This document shows, in pieces, positions 23,416-31,633 of a stretch of 56,388 bases of DNA (positions are counted from its first letter, which is position 1; each line of letters opens with the position of its first letter). Below the pieces are notes generated by a model, which was given only the letters and a program-made list of their open reading frames with translations, was not told the origin of the DNA and did no database searches. A program made the position numbers and the translations under genes. Source of the stretch: an uncultured Oscillospiraceae bacterium (GTDB lineage: Bacteria > Bacillota > Clostridia > Oscillospirales > Acutalibacteraceae); the NCBI GenBank assembly GCA_900543305.1, contig UQQZ01000006.1, positions 1 through 56,388 of the forward strand, given 5' to 3'.

Positions 23416-23922
23416 ATGGAGCTTCGGAAGGGAACGCTGGCGGATCGGGAATCGGTAGAAGGGCTGTATGAAGAGGCCCGGGCATTTCTGCGGTCCATGG
23501 GGACCAATCAGTGGCAGGACGGATATCCCAACGGGGAGTCCTTTCTTCGGGATGTAAAAGCTGGATCCGCCTGGGTGCTGGAAGAGGACGGCAAAGTGGT
23601 GGGGACCGCCTGTCTGGCATTTGGGCGGGAACCTACCTACGATACCATTTACCAGGGTGCTTGGGGGATCCAGGCGGAGGAGTATGCCTTCCTGCATCGG
23701 GTGGCTGTTTCCGGAGCCTGCAAGGGCAAGGGAGGCGCGTCCCTGTTTTTCAAGGAGTTGGAGCGGCAGGCCCGGGAACGTGGGTTGCCGGCTCTTCGGG
23801 GGGACACCCACAGGGACAACAAGGTGATGCAGCGGGTCATGGAGAAAAACGGTTTGACCTATCGGGGCATTATCTACCTGGAAGATGGAGACGAACGGTT
23901 GGCCTTTGAACGGTTGCTGTAA
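23416..23922 (+). CDS. GNAT-family N-acetyltransferase
   Basis: 168 residues with the GNAT fold: a variable N terminus, then the acetyl-CoA motif A region around residues 92-115 (LHRVAVSGACKGKGGASLFF, where the usual Q/RxxGxG/A reads CKGKGG), and a C-terminal YRGIIYL strand. Substrate unknown. ATG 23416 is preceded by GGATGGAGG. Monocistronic between its promoter and a hairpin shared with the convergent NYN gene. Confidence 0.85.
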   Translation: MELRKGTLADRESVEGLYEEARAFLRSMGTNQWQDGYPNGESFLRDVKAGSAWVLEEDGKVVGTACLAFGREPTYDTIYQGAWGIQAEEYAFLHRVAVSGACKGKGGASLFFKELERQARERGLPALRGDTHRDNKVMQRVMEKNGLTYRGIIYLEDGDERLAFERLL

Positions 23923-23929
23923 AGAGAAA

Positions 23930-23966
23930 AGGCCGCTTCCGGAAAACAAAAATCCGGGAGCAGCCT
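23930..23966 (-). terminator. Terminator of the NYN gene
   Basis: GGCCGCTTCCGGA pairs with TCCGGGAGCAGCC with two mismatches; on the minus strand it is followed by TTTTCTCTTT. It also lies just after the GNAT stop and may slow that transcript. Confidence 0.7.
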
Positions 23967-23985
23967 GGAAAGATTCCTGCACCAG

Positions 23986-24828
23986 TTATTTCAAGCGCAC
24001 ATACATTTGGGGGGAGCTGTTGTTGTCCTTTCGTTCGCTTTTGATTTCGAACATGTCCAGGGAATCCAAGAAGGGAGTCAGCTTGGAGAAGCCGAAATTG
24101 CGCACGTCGAAGTCGGGATAACGTTTGTCCAGAATATTGCCCACTTTGCCGATGATGATCCAGTTGTCCTCGTCGGAATTTTCCCGAACGATGGTGCGCA
24201 GGGCCCGACGGATAGTCCGCAAGCTGGTACGAGGTTCTTCGATGGATTTCTCCTGTTTCTTAGACTCCTGTTTCGGTTCTTTTTCTGTTTTGGACTCTTC
24301 TTTGGCGGCTTTTTTGGGAGAGGACGTTTTCCGGGACGGGGTTTTCTTTTGAGGTGTTTTCTTGGGGGCCTCTTCCGGTTCCTCCTCGTCTGCGGCAGCC
24401 AGAATATCCAGATACTTAAACTTGTTGCAGGCGGCGATAAAGGAGTTGGGGGTTTTGCTTTCTCCCATGCCGATCACCGTCATGCCCGATTCCCGGAGCC
24501 GGGAAGCCAGCCGGGTAAAGTCACTGTCGGAGGAAACCAGGCAGAAGCCCTCCACCTTGCCGGAATAGAGAATGTCCATGGCATCGATAATCATGGCGGA
24601 ATCGGTGGAATTTTTCCCGGTGGTATAGCTGTACTGTTGGATAGGGGTGACGGAATTGTCCAGCAGAGCGCTTTTCCAGGAGACCAGGGACGGGTTGGTC
24701 CAATCCCCGTAAATGCGCTTGTAGGTGGCGATGCCATCTTTGGAGATCTCGTCCAAGATAATTTTAATATATTTTACAGAAACGTTGTCGGCGTCGATCA
24801 AAACGGCAAACCGGCTGTCACTTGCCAT
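23986..24828 (-). CDS. NYN-domain ribonuclease-like protein with C-terminal LOTUS/OST-HTH
   Basis: 280 residues. The N-terminal NYN (PIN-like, LabA/DUF88) domain has the metal-binding acids in LIDADNVS (residues 8-15), STDSAMIIDAMD (near 75) and LVSSDSDF (near 97). A Lys/Glu/Ser/Pro-rich disordered linker (about 145-205) leads to a LOTUS/OST-HTH domain at the C terminus (WIIIGKVGNILDKRYPDFD, FGFSKLTPFLDSL), which is expected to bind RNA. The architecture resembles MARF1-type RNases and suggests RNA turnover or tRNA/rRNA surveillance; target unknown. The ATG at 24828 is preferred over an upstream TTG because AAGGAG falls between them. Confidence 0.88.
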   Translation of the reverse strand: MASDSRFAVLIDADNVSVKYIKIILDEISKDGIATYKRIYGDWTNPSLVSWKSALLDNSVTPIQQYSYTTGKNSTDSAMIIDAMDILYSGKVEGFCLVSSDSDFTRLASRLRESGMTVIGMGESKTPNSFIAACNKFKYLDILAAADEEEPEEAPKKTPQKKTPSRKTSSPKKAAKEESKTEKEPKQESKKQEKSIEEPRTSLRTIRRALRTIVRENSDEDNWIIIGKVGNILDKRYPDFDVRNFGFSKLTPFLDSLDMFEIKSERKDNNSSPQMYVRLK

Positions 24829-24904
24829 AAAATGCTCCTTCCTCAAGGGTGCCGGAAAAATCCGGCCATGTTTTTATGTGGTATTCTCAAATATTTCTTT
24901 TTCC

Positions 24905-24933
24905 AGTATACCGCAAAGCAGCAGGAAACGCAA
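24905..24933 (-). promoter_or_regulatory. Promoter of the NYN gene
   Basis: On the minus strand TTGCGT (24933-24928), 17-nt spacer, TATACT (24910-24905). The leader carries a small GCCGGA/TCCGGC hairpin at 24851-24866. Confidence 0.72.
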
Positions 24934-24965
24934 ATGAATCTCACGAGTAGAAAGGGGATTGTCCC

Positions 24966-25442
24966 ATGTCCATAGAAGCGGTAAAAGCGTATTTTCGAGA
25001 ATTCGGTATGGAAGACCGGATCCAGGAGTTGCAGGAATCCAGCGCCACAGTGGAATTGGCGGCCAAGGCTTTGGGGGTGGAACCGGCCCGGATTGCCAAG
25101 ACGCTCTCTTTTCAGGTGGGGGATGATCCCATCCTGATTGTGACAGCCGGGGACGCCAAGATTCACAACGCCAAGTATAAGGCCACCTTTCACCAAAAGG
25201 CCAAAATGCTCACGCCCCAGCAGGTGTTGGATTTTATAGGCCATCCGGTGGGAGGGGTCTGTCCCTTTGGGGTAAAGGATGGGGTCCGGGTCTATTTGGA
25301 CCGGTCCCTGGAGCGGTTTGAAACGGTATTTCCCGCCTGTGGCAGCGGCAACTCCGCCATCGAGCTGACTCTTCCGGAGCTGGAGCGTTATTCCCAGGCA
25401 CTGGCCTGGGTGGATGTCTGCAAGCTGCCCCAGGAGGAATAA
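24966..25442 (+). CDS. YbaK/EbsC-family aminoacyl-tRNA deacylase
   Basis: 158 residues, a free-standing editing domain related to the ProRS insertion domain. The family Lys lies in ARIAKTLSF (near residue 46), and GGVCPFGVKDGVRVYLD and CGSGNSAIEL mark the pocket. Such proteins hydrolyse mischarged tRNAs (Cys-, Ala- or Ser-tRNA depending on subgroup); the subgroup cannot be told by eye. ATG 24966 follows AGAAAGGGGA. A long shared terminator follows. Confidence 0.9.
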   Translation: MSIEAVKAYFREFGMEDRIQELQESSATVELAAKALGVEPARIAKTLSFQVGDDPILIVTAGDAKIHNAKYKATFHQKAKMLTPQQVLDFIGHPVGGVCPFGVKDGVRVYLDRSLERFETVFPACGSGNSAIELTLPELERYSQALAWVDVCKLPQEE

Positions 25443-25459
25443 ACTTTCCCCTACGTCAA

Positions 25460-25508
25460 AAAAACACGTCTTTCCCAGGAGGGTTCCTTGGGGAAGGCGT
25501 GTTTTTTT
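25460..25508. terminator. Bidirectional terminator between ybaK and the anti-sigma gene
   Basis: AAAAAACACG-TCTTTCCC pairs with GGGGAAGG-CGTGTTTTTT; poly-A and poly-T tracts flank the stem on both strands. Confidence 0.87.
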
Positions 25509-25515
25509 GTTAAGG

Positions 25516-27381
25516 TTATGGCTGCGGAGAGGGTGTGCTGCCTACTGGGTTCTCTCCTGTCTCCTCTATGGAAGATACCGTACTCTGGCTTTCTCCGTAC
25601 TGTTCCTCTTCCATGTGGGTTCCCAGAACTTCATCCGCTTGGCGGCAGAAGGTGCGCTGAATATCGGAAATGAGAGTTTCCCCGGTTTCCGCATCCACCA
25701 GGGCAAACTTGGTAAAATTATATTCGTCTGTGGTGGCGTTGACCTGAAAATACAGGCGCTGGTAAGCAGTTGGCATGGATAGGCTGGTGGACTGGAACCT
25801 GCCGTCCTCATCCTCATAAAGGGTGTAGAAGGGGACTTGGGAATCTTCCGTAACGTTGGCGTTGTACTCCTCCCGGGGATGGGAGTAAATCACCTTGGCC
25901 ACTGTGTCCCCCTCATAGCAATACAAGGCCAGAGCACGGTAAGACAGGTCCAGGCTGTAGAGGGCAACCTCCGTATAGTTGTAATAGGAGGCGGGCAGGG
26001 TGCAGATATAGCCGTTTTCCGGGGTAGGGGTCCGATCCAGATAGGGACTGGTTTGGACATCCAGTTTTTCGATACCCTGGTTTTGATAATTCTGGCTGGG
26101 GTAGACCAGCTGGTTTTTCAGGTCGATGGTAAATTCCGCGGTAACTCGGTTGTTGGGGTAGGGAGAATCTGTGTATGCAGGGGTATCCGACGGCTGAGTG
26201 GGATATTCATACAGGGTAAGTATCAGGATGTCGGCGTTTTCCGGAGGAGAGGTAAAGGAGAAGGTCGCATCGAAAGAGGATTCGTCCTCCGGGGATTGGA
26301 ACTGGAGCAGGGACCTGTTTTGCAAGCTCTGGGAGGTTTCCTGCACCGCAATGCCATCCTGGGTGGAGAGGACGGGGTAGATGCCCAGGGGAATCAGGGC
26401 GCTGGTTTCCAGATCGGAATTGCTGGCGTCGGACAACATGGTATCGCTGAAACGGCCAAAATAGGGGATGTTCAGGGACACGTCAAAAAAGAAGGAGCCC
26501 TTTTCCACCGATTGCAAAGTGATGCCGTTGTCTTCCATGGGGGTATTCCAGGTCATGTTGTGAGAAGGATCTGCCGTGACAGAGAACGTTCCCATGCAAG
26601 CCACCTCGCTGTTGTATACATCCATGGCGCCCTCGGAGAAGGTATAGAGCATGGGCAGGTCCAGTTCCACCGTCAGATCTGTCCTTTCCTCCACCGGGGA
26701 GGGCAGCTCCAAATACCACTCTGTTTCGAAAAGAGAATAGTCGTCCGTATAGGTGCTTTTCCAGAACAAGTTCTCGTTTCTGGAAGGATTCACCCACTGG
26801 CAGATTTCACCGTTGACAAGGACTGTAGCGAAGTTTGTGATGTCGTCGGAGAAGGTGGACAGAGAGCTGTAGCTGTTCCAAACGGGATCCCAGGAATCCA
26901 AATTGAGCTTGAGGTACAGGTATTTCCCATCGCAAAGGGCATTGTTCACTTCCAGAACGAAGGGTTCGCCAGTATTGGATTCCAAAGTGATGGGATCAAA
27001 GGCGGGCACCACTTCTTGAATCTGGCTTTCATTGGGGTCCGGAGAAGGGGTGGGGACCAGGTCCTGCCGGTCGTTCAGATCCACAGAATTATTGATTTGC
27101 TGGAAAATCTGCCCCACACCGGGGATGCTTTCCATGAGCAGCGGGTTTGCCAAATTGAGGCCAAAGGCCCCTCCCACCAGGAGGATCAGGCAGGCGGCCA
27201 AAGCCACACAGGTCCGGAACACCGTGCGCATGGGTCTGTGCCGAACGGGCAGCTCTTCCGGAAGCCTGTCGAAAGCCTGTTCCACCGCTTGGTAAAAGGA
27301 CTCGGGGGGCCGGCTGACGCCATATTCCCGGGCCAACTTTTTCTGGAACTTTTTATCCCGTTTTAATTCATTTCTTTTCAT
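25516..27381 (-). CDS. DUF4179-type anti-sigma factor, membrane protein with large extracytoplasmic region
   Basis: 621 residues. A charged cytoplasmic head (1-50) with MKRNELKRDKKFQKKL precedes one membrane helix (about 53-72, VALAACLILLVGGAFGL); about 540 residues lie outside, rich in beta-type Thr/Ser/Tyr sequence with a PTPSPDPNES spacer. This layout and position directly after an ECF sigma gene indicate a DUF4179-like anti-sigma factor that holds the sigma at the membrane until a surface signal arrives. The ATG at 27381 follows GGAAGGTGG and is used; in-frame ATGs further upstream lie inside the sigma gene. The extracytoplasmic part has no domain I can name. Confidence 0.78.
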   Translation of the reverse strand: MKRNELKRDKKFQKKLAREYGVSRPPESFYQAVEQAFDRLPEELPVRHRPMRTVFRTCVALAACLILLVGGAFGLNLANPLLMESIPGVGQIFQQINNSVDLNDRQDLVPTPSPDPNESQIQEVVPAFDPITLESNTGEPFVLEVNNALCDGKYLYLKLNLDSWDPVWNSYSSLSTFSDDITNFATVLVNGEICQWVNPSRNENLFWKSTYTDDYSLFETEWYLELPSPVEERTDLTVELDLPMLYTFSEGAMDVYNSEVACMGTFSVTADPSHNMTWNTPMEDNGITLQSVEKGSFFFDVSLNIPYFGRFSDTMLSDASNSDLETSALIPLGIYPVLSTQDGIAVQETSQSLQNRSLLQFQSPEDESSFDATFSFTSPPENADILILTLYEYPTQPSDTPAYTDSPYPNNRVTAEFTIDLKNQLVYPSQNYQNQGIEKLDVQTSPYLDRTPTPENGYICTLPASYYNYTEVALYSLDLSYRALALYCYEGDTVAKVIYSHPREEYNANVTEDSQVPFYTLYEDEDGRFQSTSLSMPTAYQRLYFQVNATTDEYNFTKFALVDAETGETLISDIQRTFCRQADEVLGTHMEEEQYGESQSTVSSIEETGENPVGSTPSPQP

Positions 27382-27433
27382 GACGCGCCACCACCTTCCC
27401 ATTTTCCTGATCTCCATAGATTTCCCGGAATTT

Positions 27434-27901
27434 TTATCGTCCATGAGAGAGTCTTTGTTTGACAGCGCCCTCGCTGATTCCCAAGGTCCCGGCAATATCT
27501 TTGACGGAAATGTCGTTTAAGTAGTACAAAGTCATTACCAGACGGTCGTTTTCTCCCAGGGACTCCATGGCTCGCTGCACGTCCAGGGAAAGTTCCCGGT
27601 CATCGGCCCGACCTTCCTCGGGGACCACCTCCAAGGGAACCAGACCTTTTTGCTGCCTAAGCAGATCATAACAACAGTTGATCAAAATGCGGGTCAGCCA
27701 AGTCTTGAAGTATTTTGGTTGCCGTAGGCCTCCCAATTTATAAAATGCTTTACAGATGGTTTCCTGTACCGCATCCTCCACATCTTCTTCCCGGTGGAGG
27801 ATGGCCTTGGCTGCTCGGTACAGGGCCAGCTGGTTTTCCTCGATCAAGTCCATAAAGGCATCTTTATTGCCCTTCTGGGCTTTTCGCACCAATCGCTCCA
27901 C
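27434..27901 (-). CDS. ECF-family RNA polymerase sigma factor, C terminus cut short by a stop codon
   Basis: 155 residues. Sigma2 includes DAVQETICKAFYKLGG and FKTWLTRILINCCYDLLR; sigma4 ends with the helix-turn-helix SVKDIAGTLGISEGAVKQRL. The GTG at 27901 gives the usual start VERLVRKAQKG and follows AAGGAGG. The frame stops at TAA (27434-27436) just after SHGR. Downstream of this stop the same frame stays open for 21 codons, beginning KFREIYG, a typical sigma tail, and would end at 27368 overlapping the anti-sigma start. A single base change could therefore have truncated it. The DNA-binding helix is intact, so activity may persist. Confidence 0.88.
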   Translation of the reverse strand: MERLVRKAQKGNKDAFMDLIEENQLALYRAAKAILHREEDVEDAVQETICKAFYKLGGLRQPKYFKTWLTRILINCCYDLLRQQKGLVPLEVVPEEGRADDRELSLDVQRAMESLGENDRLVMTLYYLNDISVKDIAGTLGISEGAVKQRLSHGR

Positions 27902-27958
27902 AACTTCCTCCTTGTATCTCCGGGGACCAAATTCCCCGCAGTTTCCCATTCTGAAAAT

Positions 27959-27985
27959 TAGACGGCCCACCTCACAAAAAGGTGA
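27959..27985 (-). promoter_or_regulatory. Possible autoregulated ECF promoter
   Basis: On the minus strand TCACCTTTTT (27985-27976) and CGTCTA (27964-27959) are 16 nt apart counted from CACC to CGTC, resembling the ECF pattern AACC-N16-CGTC. Both elements lie within the hairpin at 27960-27992. The sigma gene begins about 50 nt downstream. Confidence 0.42.
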
Positions 27986-27992
27986 GCCGTCT
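27960..27992 (-). terminator. Hairpin between the GH25 operon and the sigma gene
   Basis: AGACGGC-CACCT pairs with AGGTG-GCCGTCT (13 bp with one mismatch), followed on the minus strand by AATTTTC. It can end the upstream GH25/small-protein transcript; it overlaps the suspected ECF promoter. Confidence 0.6.
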
Positions 27993-28029
27993 GAAACGAG
28001 AATTTCTGGTTTTTAGCAGGATATCTGGG

Positions 28030-28221
28030 TTATTTTCCCTTTTTCCAACGGCAAATTTGTACTACGCAGGCAAAGGCCCACAGGGCGCAGCAAAATCCAT
28101 TGAGGGTAATCAGCCAGACAGGGGCGCCGGCTCTTCCGTACAGGACTGTGATGATTCCCCACACAATAGCTGCCAGACCGCACAATCCTGCTGCCAGCAT
28201 CCGCATGTTCTCTTGCTTCAT
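28030..28221 (-). CDS. Small two-helix membrane protein, unknown function
   Basis: 63 residues. Two hydrophobic segments (about 7-27 LAAGLCGLAAIVWGIITVLYG and 34-57) separated by RAGAPVW and ending in RWKKGK, so both ends are probably cytoplasmic. AAAAGGAG lies 9 nt before the ATG, and the start is 14 nt after the GH25 stop, so it is in that operon. I recognise no family. Confidence 0.65.
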   Translation of the reverse strand: MKQENMRMLAAGLCGLAAIVWGIITVLYGRAGAPVWLITLNGFCCALWAFACVVQICRWKKGK

Positions 28222-28235
28222 AGGACTTCTCCTTT

Positions 28236-29138
28236 TTAGTATGGATCAAAACAGAGGTTGATATCCACGTCCCCATTGATCCCCGGTACAGAGCCGGTAG
28301 CAGTATACTGCCAAAGACGGAAATTGTAGTAAAGGCTGGGAACAGGCTGATATTCCGCATACCACAGGTCGTAGTCTTTCAGCGCTTCCAGGTCAAAGGT
28401 TCCGTAGGCCATGGATTTGTTGGTGTAGACACAGGGAGTGTAGCCGCGATCCCGGATCCGCTGGCAGAATGCCTTGGCAAAGCCAGTGACCTCTTCTCCG
28501 GACATGTTGTACGCCCGCAGGTCCTCGGCGGCCAATTCCTCACTGGGGATGGGAGTTTCCCAGTCAAATACCACCGGGTAGGAAAGGGCCCGACCGTCCA
28601 AGGTTTCCGCCACGAAATCTGCTTCTGCCTGGGCCTCTGCATCAGTGATAGCCTGAGAGAAAAAGTAAACCCCTACAGAAAGTCCCGCATCCACAGCGGC
28701 TTGGTAGTTGGTTTCAAAGGTGGCGTCCACGTTTAGAAGTCCCTGGGTCATTCCCCGGTAGCCCACTCGCAGAATGGCAAAGTCGATGCCTGCATTTTTC
28801 ACCGCCTGCCAATCGATTTCCCCTTGATGCTCGGACACGTCCACCCCCAAAACCGCCTTCCCGTCCTCATAATGAAGGAAGCCGTCCTGGGAGGAGACAA
28901 ATTTTTCCGAATCGTATTTGTTGAGGGGAATGTCAAATTTGGGAATCAACCGTTGACCTTCGTAGAGGTCGTCCACCTGAATTTGATCCTGGGGCAGACT
29001 GTCTTCCGAATTTCCCTGAGAGGCGTTTCCACCCACCAGGGAGATCACCACCACCAGAATCACCACAAACAAGGCCGCCAAGATGCTGAGACCGATGACC
29101 AGAAAGGGAGGACGCTGGGTCTTATATCGTTTTGCCAT
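28236..29138 (-). CDS. GH25-family muramidase, membrane anchored
   Basis: 300 residues: a cytoplasmic N-terminal tail, one membrane helix (13-35), a spacer, then a GH25 TIM-barrel domain from about residue 95. The catalytic acids are Asp100 (GVDVSEHQG), Asp192 and Glu194 (VVFDWET), and the C-terminal VDIN motif is present. GH25 enzymes cleave the MurNAc-GlcNAc link of peptidoglycan. The ATG at 29138 follows AAAAGGAG. It is the second gene of an operon begun by a catalytically degenerate paralogue. Confidence 0.9.
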   Translation of the reverse strand: MAKRYKTQRPPFLVIGLSILAALFVVILVVVISLVGGNASQGNSEDSLPQDQIQVDDLYEGQRLIPKFDIPLNKYDSEKFVSSQDGFLHYEDGKAVLGVDVSEHQGEIDWQAVKNAGIDFAILRVGYRGMTQGLLNVDATFETNYQAAVDAGLSVGVYFFSQAITDAEAQAEADFVAETLDGRALSYPVVFDWETPIPSEELAAEDLRAYNMSGEEVTGFAKAFCQRIRDRGYTPCVYTNKSMAYGTFDLEALKDYDLWYAEYQPVPSLYYNFRLWQYTATGSVPGINGDVDINLCFDPY

Positions 29139-29206
29139 AGTAACTCCTTTTAAAGAAAAATATCCTGAAAAACGGAATCCGCCTCGAGAGGCGGACTTCC
29201 TATGAA

Positions 29207-30103
29207 TTATTTTTTGGGATATTTTGTCAACGCCAGGGTGACGGGAACCTTTTCCGAAATTCCGGGAACAGTTCCTTCCTGGGTGTACTGCCACATTTCA
29301 AAATCGTAGTAGAAACTGGGAGCCGTACGGTACTCGGCGTACCACAGGTCGTAGGAGGCCAGTTTGGAAAGGTCCAGGGTTTCGTAGCCCATGGCCTTGG
29401 TGGCATAGTAGCTGGCGGTATAGCCGGCGCTGCTCACCTTGTTGCAGAAGGTTTCGATAAATCCGGTCACCTGATCCCCGTTGCACTGAATGGTTCGGGA
29501 ATTCTGGTTCATGCTGCCGTCATCGTTGTAATCATATTCCCAGAAATAGGCCACCGGATATGTGATGTTGTATTCCCGGATCTGCTCCAGAACGAAGGTG
29601 GCTTCTTCCTCCGCCTCCGCGTTGGTCACGGCTTTGGAGTAAAAGTAAACTCCCACAGGCAGGCCTGCTTCCGTGGCTCCAGTGATGTTGACTTCAAAGT
29701 TTTTATCCAGCACCAGCTGGCCCCGTTCCACACCTCGGTACCCCACCCGGATCAGGGCGAAGTCCACGCCGCTTTCCTTGACCTGGGCCCAATCGATGGT
29801 GCCCGCCTTGTAGCTGACGTTGATGCCCACACTGGAATCTCCGCCGTCATAGGTGATAACTCCGTTTTTTTCGGAGAAATCTTCCAGTTTCAGGGAGTTG
29901 GTGGGAATATCGTAATAGGGGATGGTCATTTCCCCGTCGTAGAGGTCGTTGACCAAAAGGTCCCCGGATTCTGTGCGGGAGACCAATTCCACCGAGCTTT
30001 CCCGGGGTCCCCGGGCCAGAAGAAACGCCGAAACCGCTACGATGGTCACCACCAGCACCAAGATGATCGCCAGAAAGAGGTTGCGTTTTTTGAAGGAATC
30101 CAT
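29207..30103 (-). CDS. GH25-like protein, probable pseudoenzyme
   Basis: 298 residues, clearly paralogous to the next gene (shared VDLYDGE/LYEGQ spacer, DFALIRVGYRG, SYDLWYAEY and WQYT blocks) and with the same N-terminal anchor (about 8-30). Of the GH25 acids, the first is Asn95 (GINVSYKAG), the second is Phe187 (AYFWEY) and only Glu189 remains; the C-terminal VDIN is replaced by VPVT. It is thus unlikely to cleave glycan strands, yet the fold-forming residues are kept, so a binding or regulatory role is likely. Promoter at 30205-30233. Confidence 0.85.
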   Translation of the reverse strand: MDSFKKRNLFLAIILVLVVTIVAVSAFLLARGPRESSVELVSRTESGDLLVNDLYDGEMTIPYYDIPTNSLKLEDFSEKNGVITYDGGDSSVGINVSYKAGTIDWAQVKESGVDFALIRVGYRGVERGQLVLDKNFEVNITGATEAGLPVGVYFYSKAVTNAEAEEEATFVLEQIREYNITYPVAYFWEYDYNDDGSMNQNSRTIQCNGDQVTGFIETFCNKVSSAGYTASYYATKAMGYETLDLSKLASYDLWYAEYRTAPSFYYDFEMWQYTQEGTVPGISEKVPVTLALTKYPKK

Positions 30104-30204
30104 AAGTTTCCCTTCCTTTCCCGTGATCTCGGATCCAAGAGCAACCCCCATGAAACAGCTCAGGGGGAATAATAATTTTGCGAAAAGTGAAAGATCCTTG
30201 TCAC

Positions 30205-30233
30205 ATTATACACGAAACAGGGGAAAAAGGCAA
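30205..30233 (-). promoter_or_regulatory. Sigma-A promoter of the GH25 operon
   Basis: On the minus strand TTGCCT (30233-30228), 17-nt spacer, TATAAT (30210-30205), about 100 nt upstream of the first GH25 gene. Confidence 0.78.
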
Positions 30234-30268
30234 CCTGGAATAGGACATTCCTCCATTTTCCTCCCCTC

Positions 30269-30297
30269 TTGCTGAAAAGGAAACTTTCTGATACAAT
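30269..30297 (+). promoter_or_regulatory. Promoter of the GNAT-kinase genes
   Basis: TTGCTG (30269-30274), 17-nt spacer, TACAAT (30292-30297), 59 nt before the GNAT start. Confidence 0.68.
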
Positions 30298-30355
30298 GAT
30301 TTTGCGGGGTATCTCCCGTAAATTTTTGTGCATTCTGTGAGAAAGGAAGGAGATC

Positions 30356-30961
30356 ATGAAGATCGAAAAGCTGGGGCTTTCGGAAATGCGGGCTCTCTAC
30401 GACACCCGGATGAAGGAGGATTTCCCTCCCAGCGAGCTGCGTCCCTGGCACAGCATGGAAACCCTGACCCAGCAGGGAAATTATCTCTGCTTTGGATACA
30501 AAGAAGGGGATCATGTGCTGGCCTACGCAGCCTTTGCCCGTAGTCCGGAAGCCGCGTTGCTGGATTATTACGCGGTAGACGCATCCCTGCGGGGACAGGG
30601 AGTGGGGCAGCGGTTTTTGGGGGGATTGAAGGATTTGTCCCACCAGTTTGGTGCTCCCTTTGTGCTGATCGAGGTGGAGAGCGTGGAGACCGGGAAAACC
30701 CCGGAGGAAAAAGAACTGCGCCAACGCCGGATCCGCTTTTATGAACATTGTGGTTGCCGCCGGAGTGGGACAGGTTCCCTGCTCTTCGGCGTAGAATACC
30801 AAATCATGTACCTGCCCTTGGATCAGGTGGAGCCTCAGGGCTCCCAGGTCAAGGAATCCCTGGAGCAAATCTACCGGATGATCGTCACCCCGCTGGTGCA
30901 GGGGGATTCCCGGCGGTATGAGCAAGCGTGTCGGGTATTTCTGCGGGAAAATGGGACCTGA
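30356..30961 (+). CDS. GNAT-family N-acetyltransferase
   Basis: 201 residues. The acetyl-CoA loop is SLRGQGVGQRFL (near residues 78-90), an intact R/QxxGxG/A motif, followed by an RFYEHCGCRR strand. A tail of about 40 residues beyond the GNAT fold is unusual. Substrate unknown. ATG 30356 follows GAAAGGAAGGAG. A uridine-kinase-like gene lies 80 nt downstream on the same strand. Confidence 0.85.
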   Translation: MKIEKLGLSEMRALYDTRMKEDFPPSELRPWHSMETLTQQGNYLCFGYKEGDHVLAYAAFARSPEAALLDYYAVDASLRGQGVGQRFLGGLKDLSHQFGAPFVLIEVESVETGKTPEEKELRQRRIRFYEHCGCRRSGTGSLLFGVEYQIMYLPLDQVEPQGSQVKESLEQIYRMIVTPLVQGDSRRYEQACRVFLRENGT

Positions 30962-31041
30962 TTGGCAGGGACCCATGGAGATCAGGCCAATCCCTTTTGA
31001 AAAGAAGGGAAGCCGAAAAAGCTTTTAAGGAGGATGTTGGA

Positions 31042-31611
31042 ATGGAACAGAAACCCTATGTGGTGGCCATCGCAGGAGGAACCTGCAGCGGAAAATCCAC
31101 CCTGACGGACCGGCTGGCGGAGCATTTTACACCCCTTTGCCGGGTGAAGGTGCTGCACATGGACAGCTATTTTAAAAAGGAGCCCCCCACCACTATTGCG
31201 CCCATTACCCGGAAGGAATATGTGGAGCACAACCATCCGGATACCCTGGAACTGCCCCGGCTGTATGGGGATTTTCAAGAGGCGTCGGCTCCGGGAGCGC
31301 CCTGGGATCTGGTGCTCATTGAAGGGCTATTTGCCCTGTATTTGGATCCCATTCGGGAGCGGGCAGACTTGAAAGTGTTTGTGGACCTGGAAAGCGACGC
31401 CAGACTGGTGCGGCGGATTGTGAAGCACATGGCCTGGGGTCAGACCTACGAGCAGGTAACGGACCGGTATTTGGACACGGTGCGGTTCCGTCACAACGAA
31501 CTGATTGAGCCCACCCGCTGGCACGCCGATGTAGTGCTCAACGGCACCTTGGACGACCATCAGGGGCAGCAGGTGCTGGAGGTGTACCTGGGGAACCAGC
31601 TGGGATTGTAA
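31042..31611 (+). CDS. Uridine-kinase-like P-loop kinase
   Basis: 189 residues. Walker A is GGTCSGKST (residues 12-20); LHMDSYFKK and the HNHPDTLELPRLYGD segment match the substrate region of uridine kinase and phosphoribulokinase-like proteins; DLVLIEGLFALY is the Walker B strand. It would phosphorylate uridine/cytidine in pyrimidine salvage, though the family includes proteins of other specificity. ATG 31042 follows TAAGGAGG. Confidence 0.83.
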   Translation: MEQKPYVVAIAGGTCSGKSTLTDRLAEHFTPLCRVKVLHMDSYFKKEPPTTIAPITRKEYVEHNHPDTLELPRLYGDFQEASAPGAPWDLVLIEGLFALYLDPIRERADLKVFVDLESDARLVRRIVKHMAWGQTYEQVTDRYLDTVRFRHNELIEPTRWHADVVLNGTLDDHQGQQVLEVYLGNQLGL

Positions 31612-31633
31612 AGGGATTTAACCGGGATTTTCT

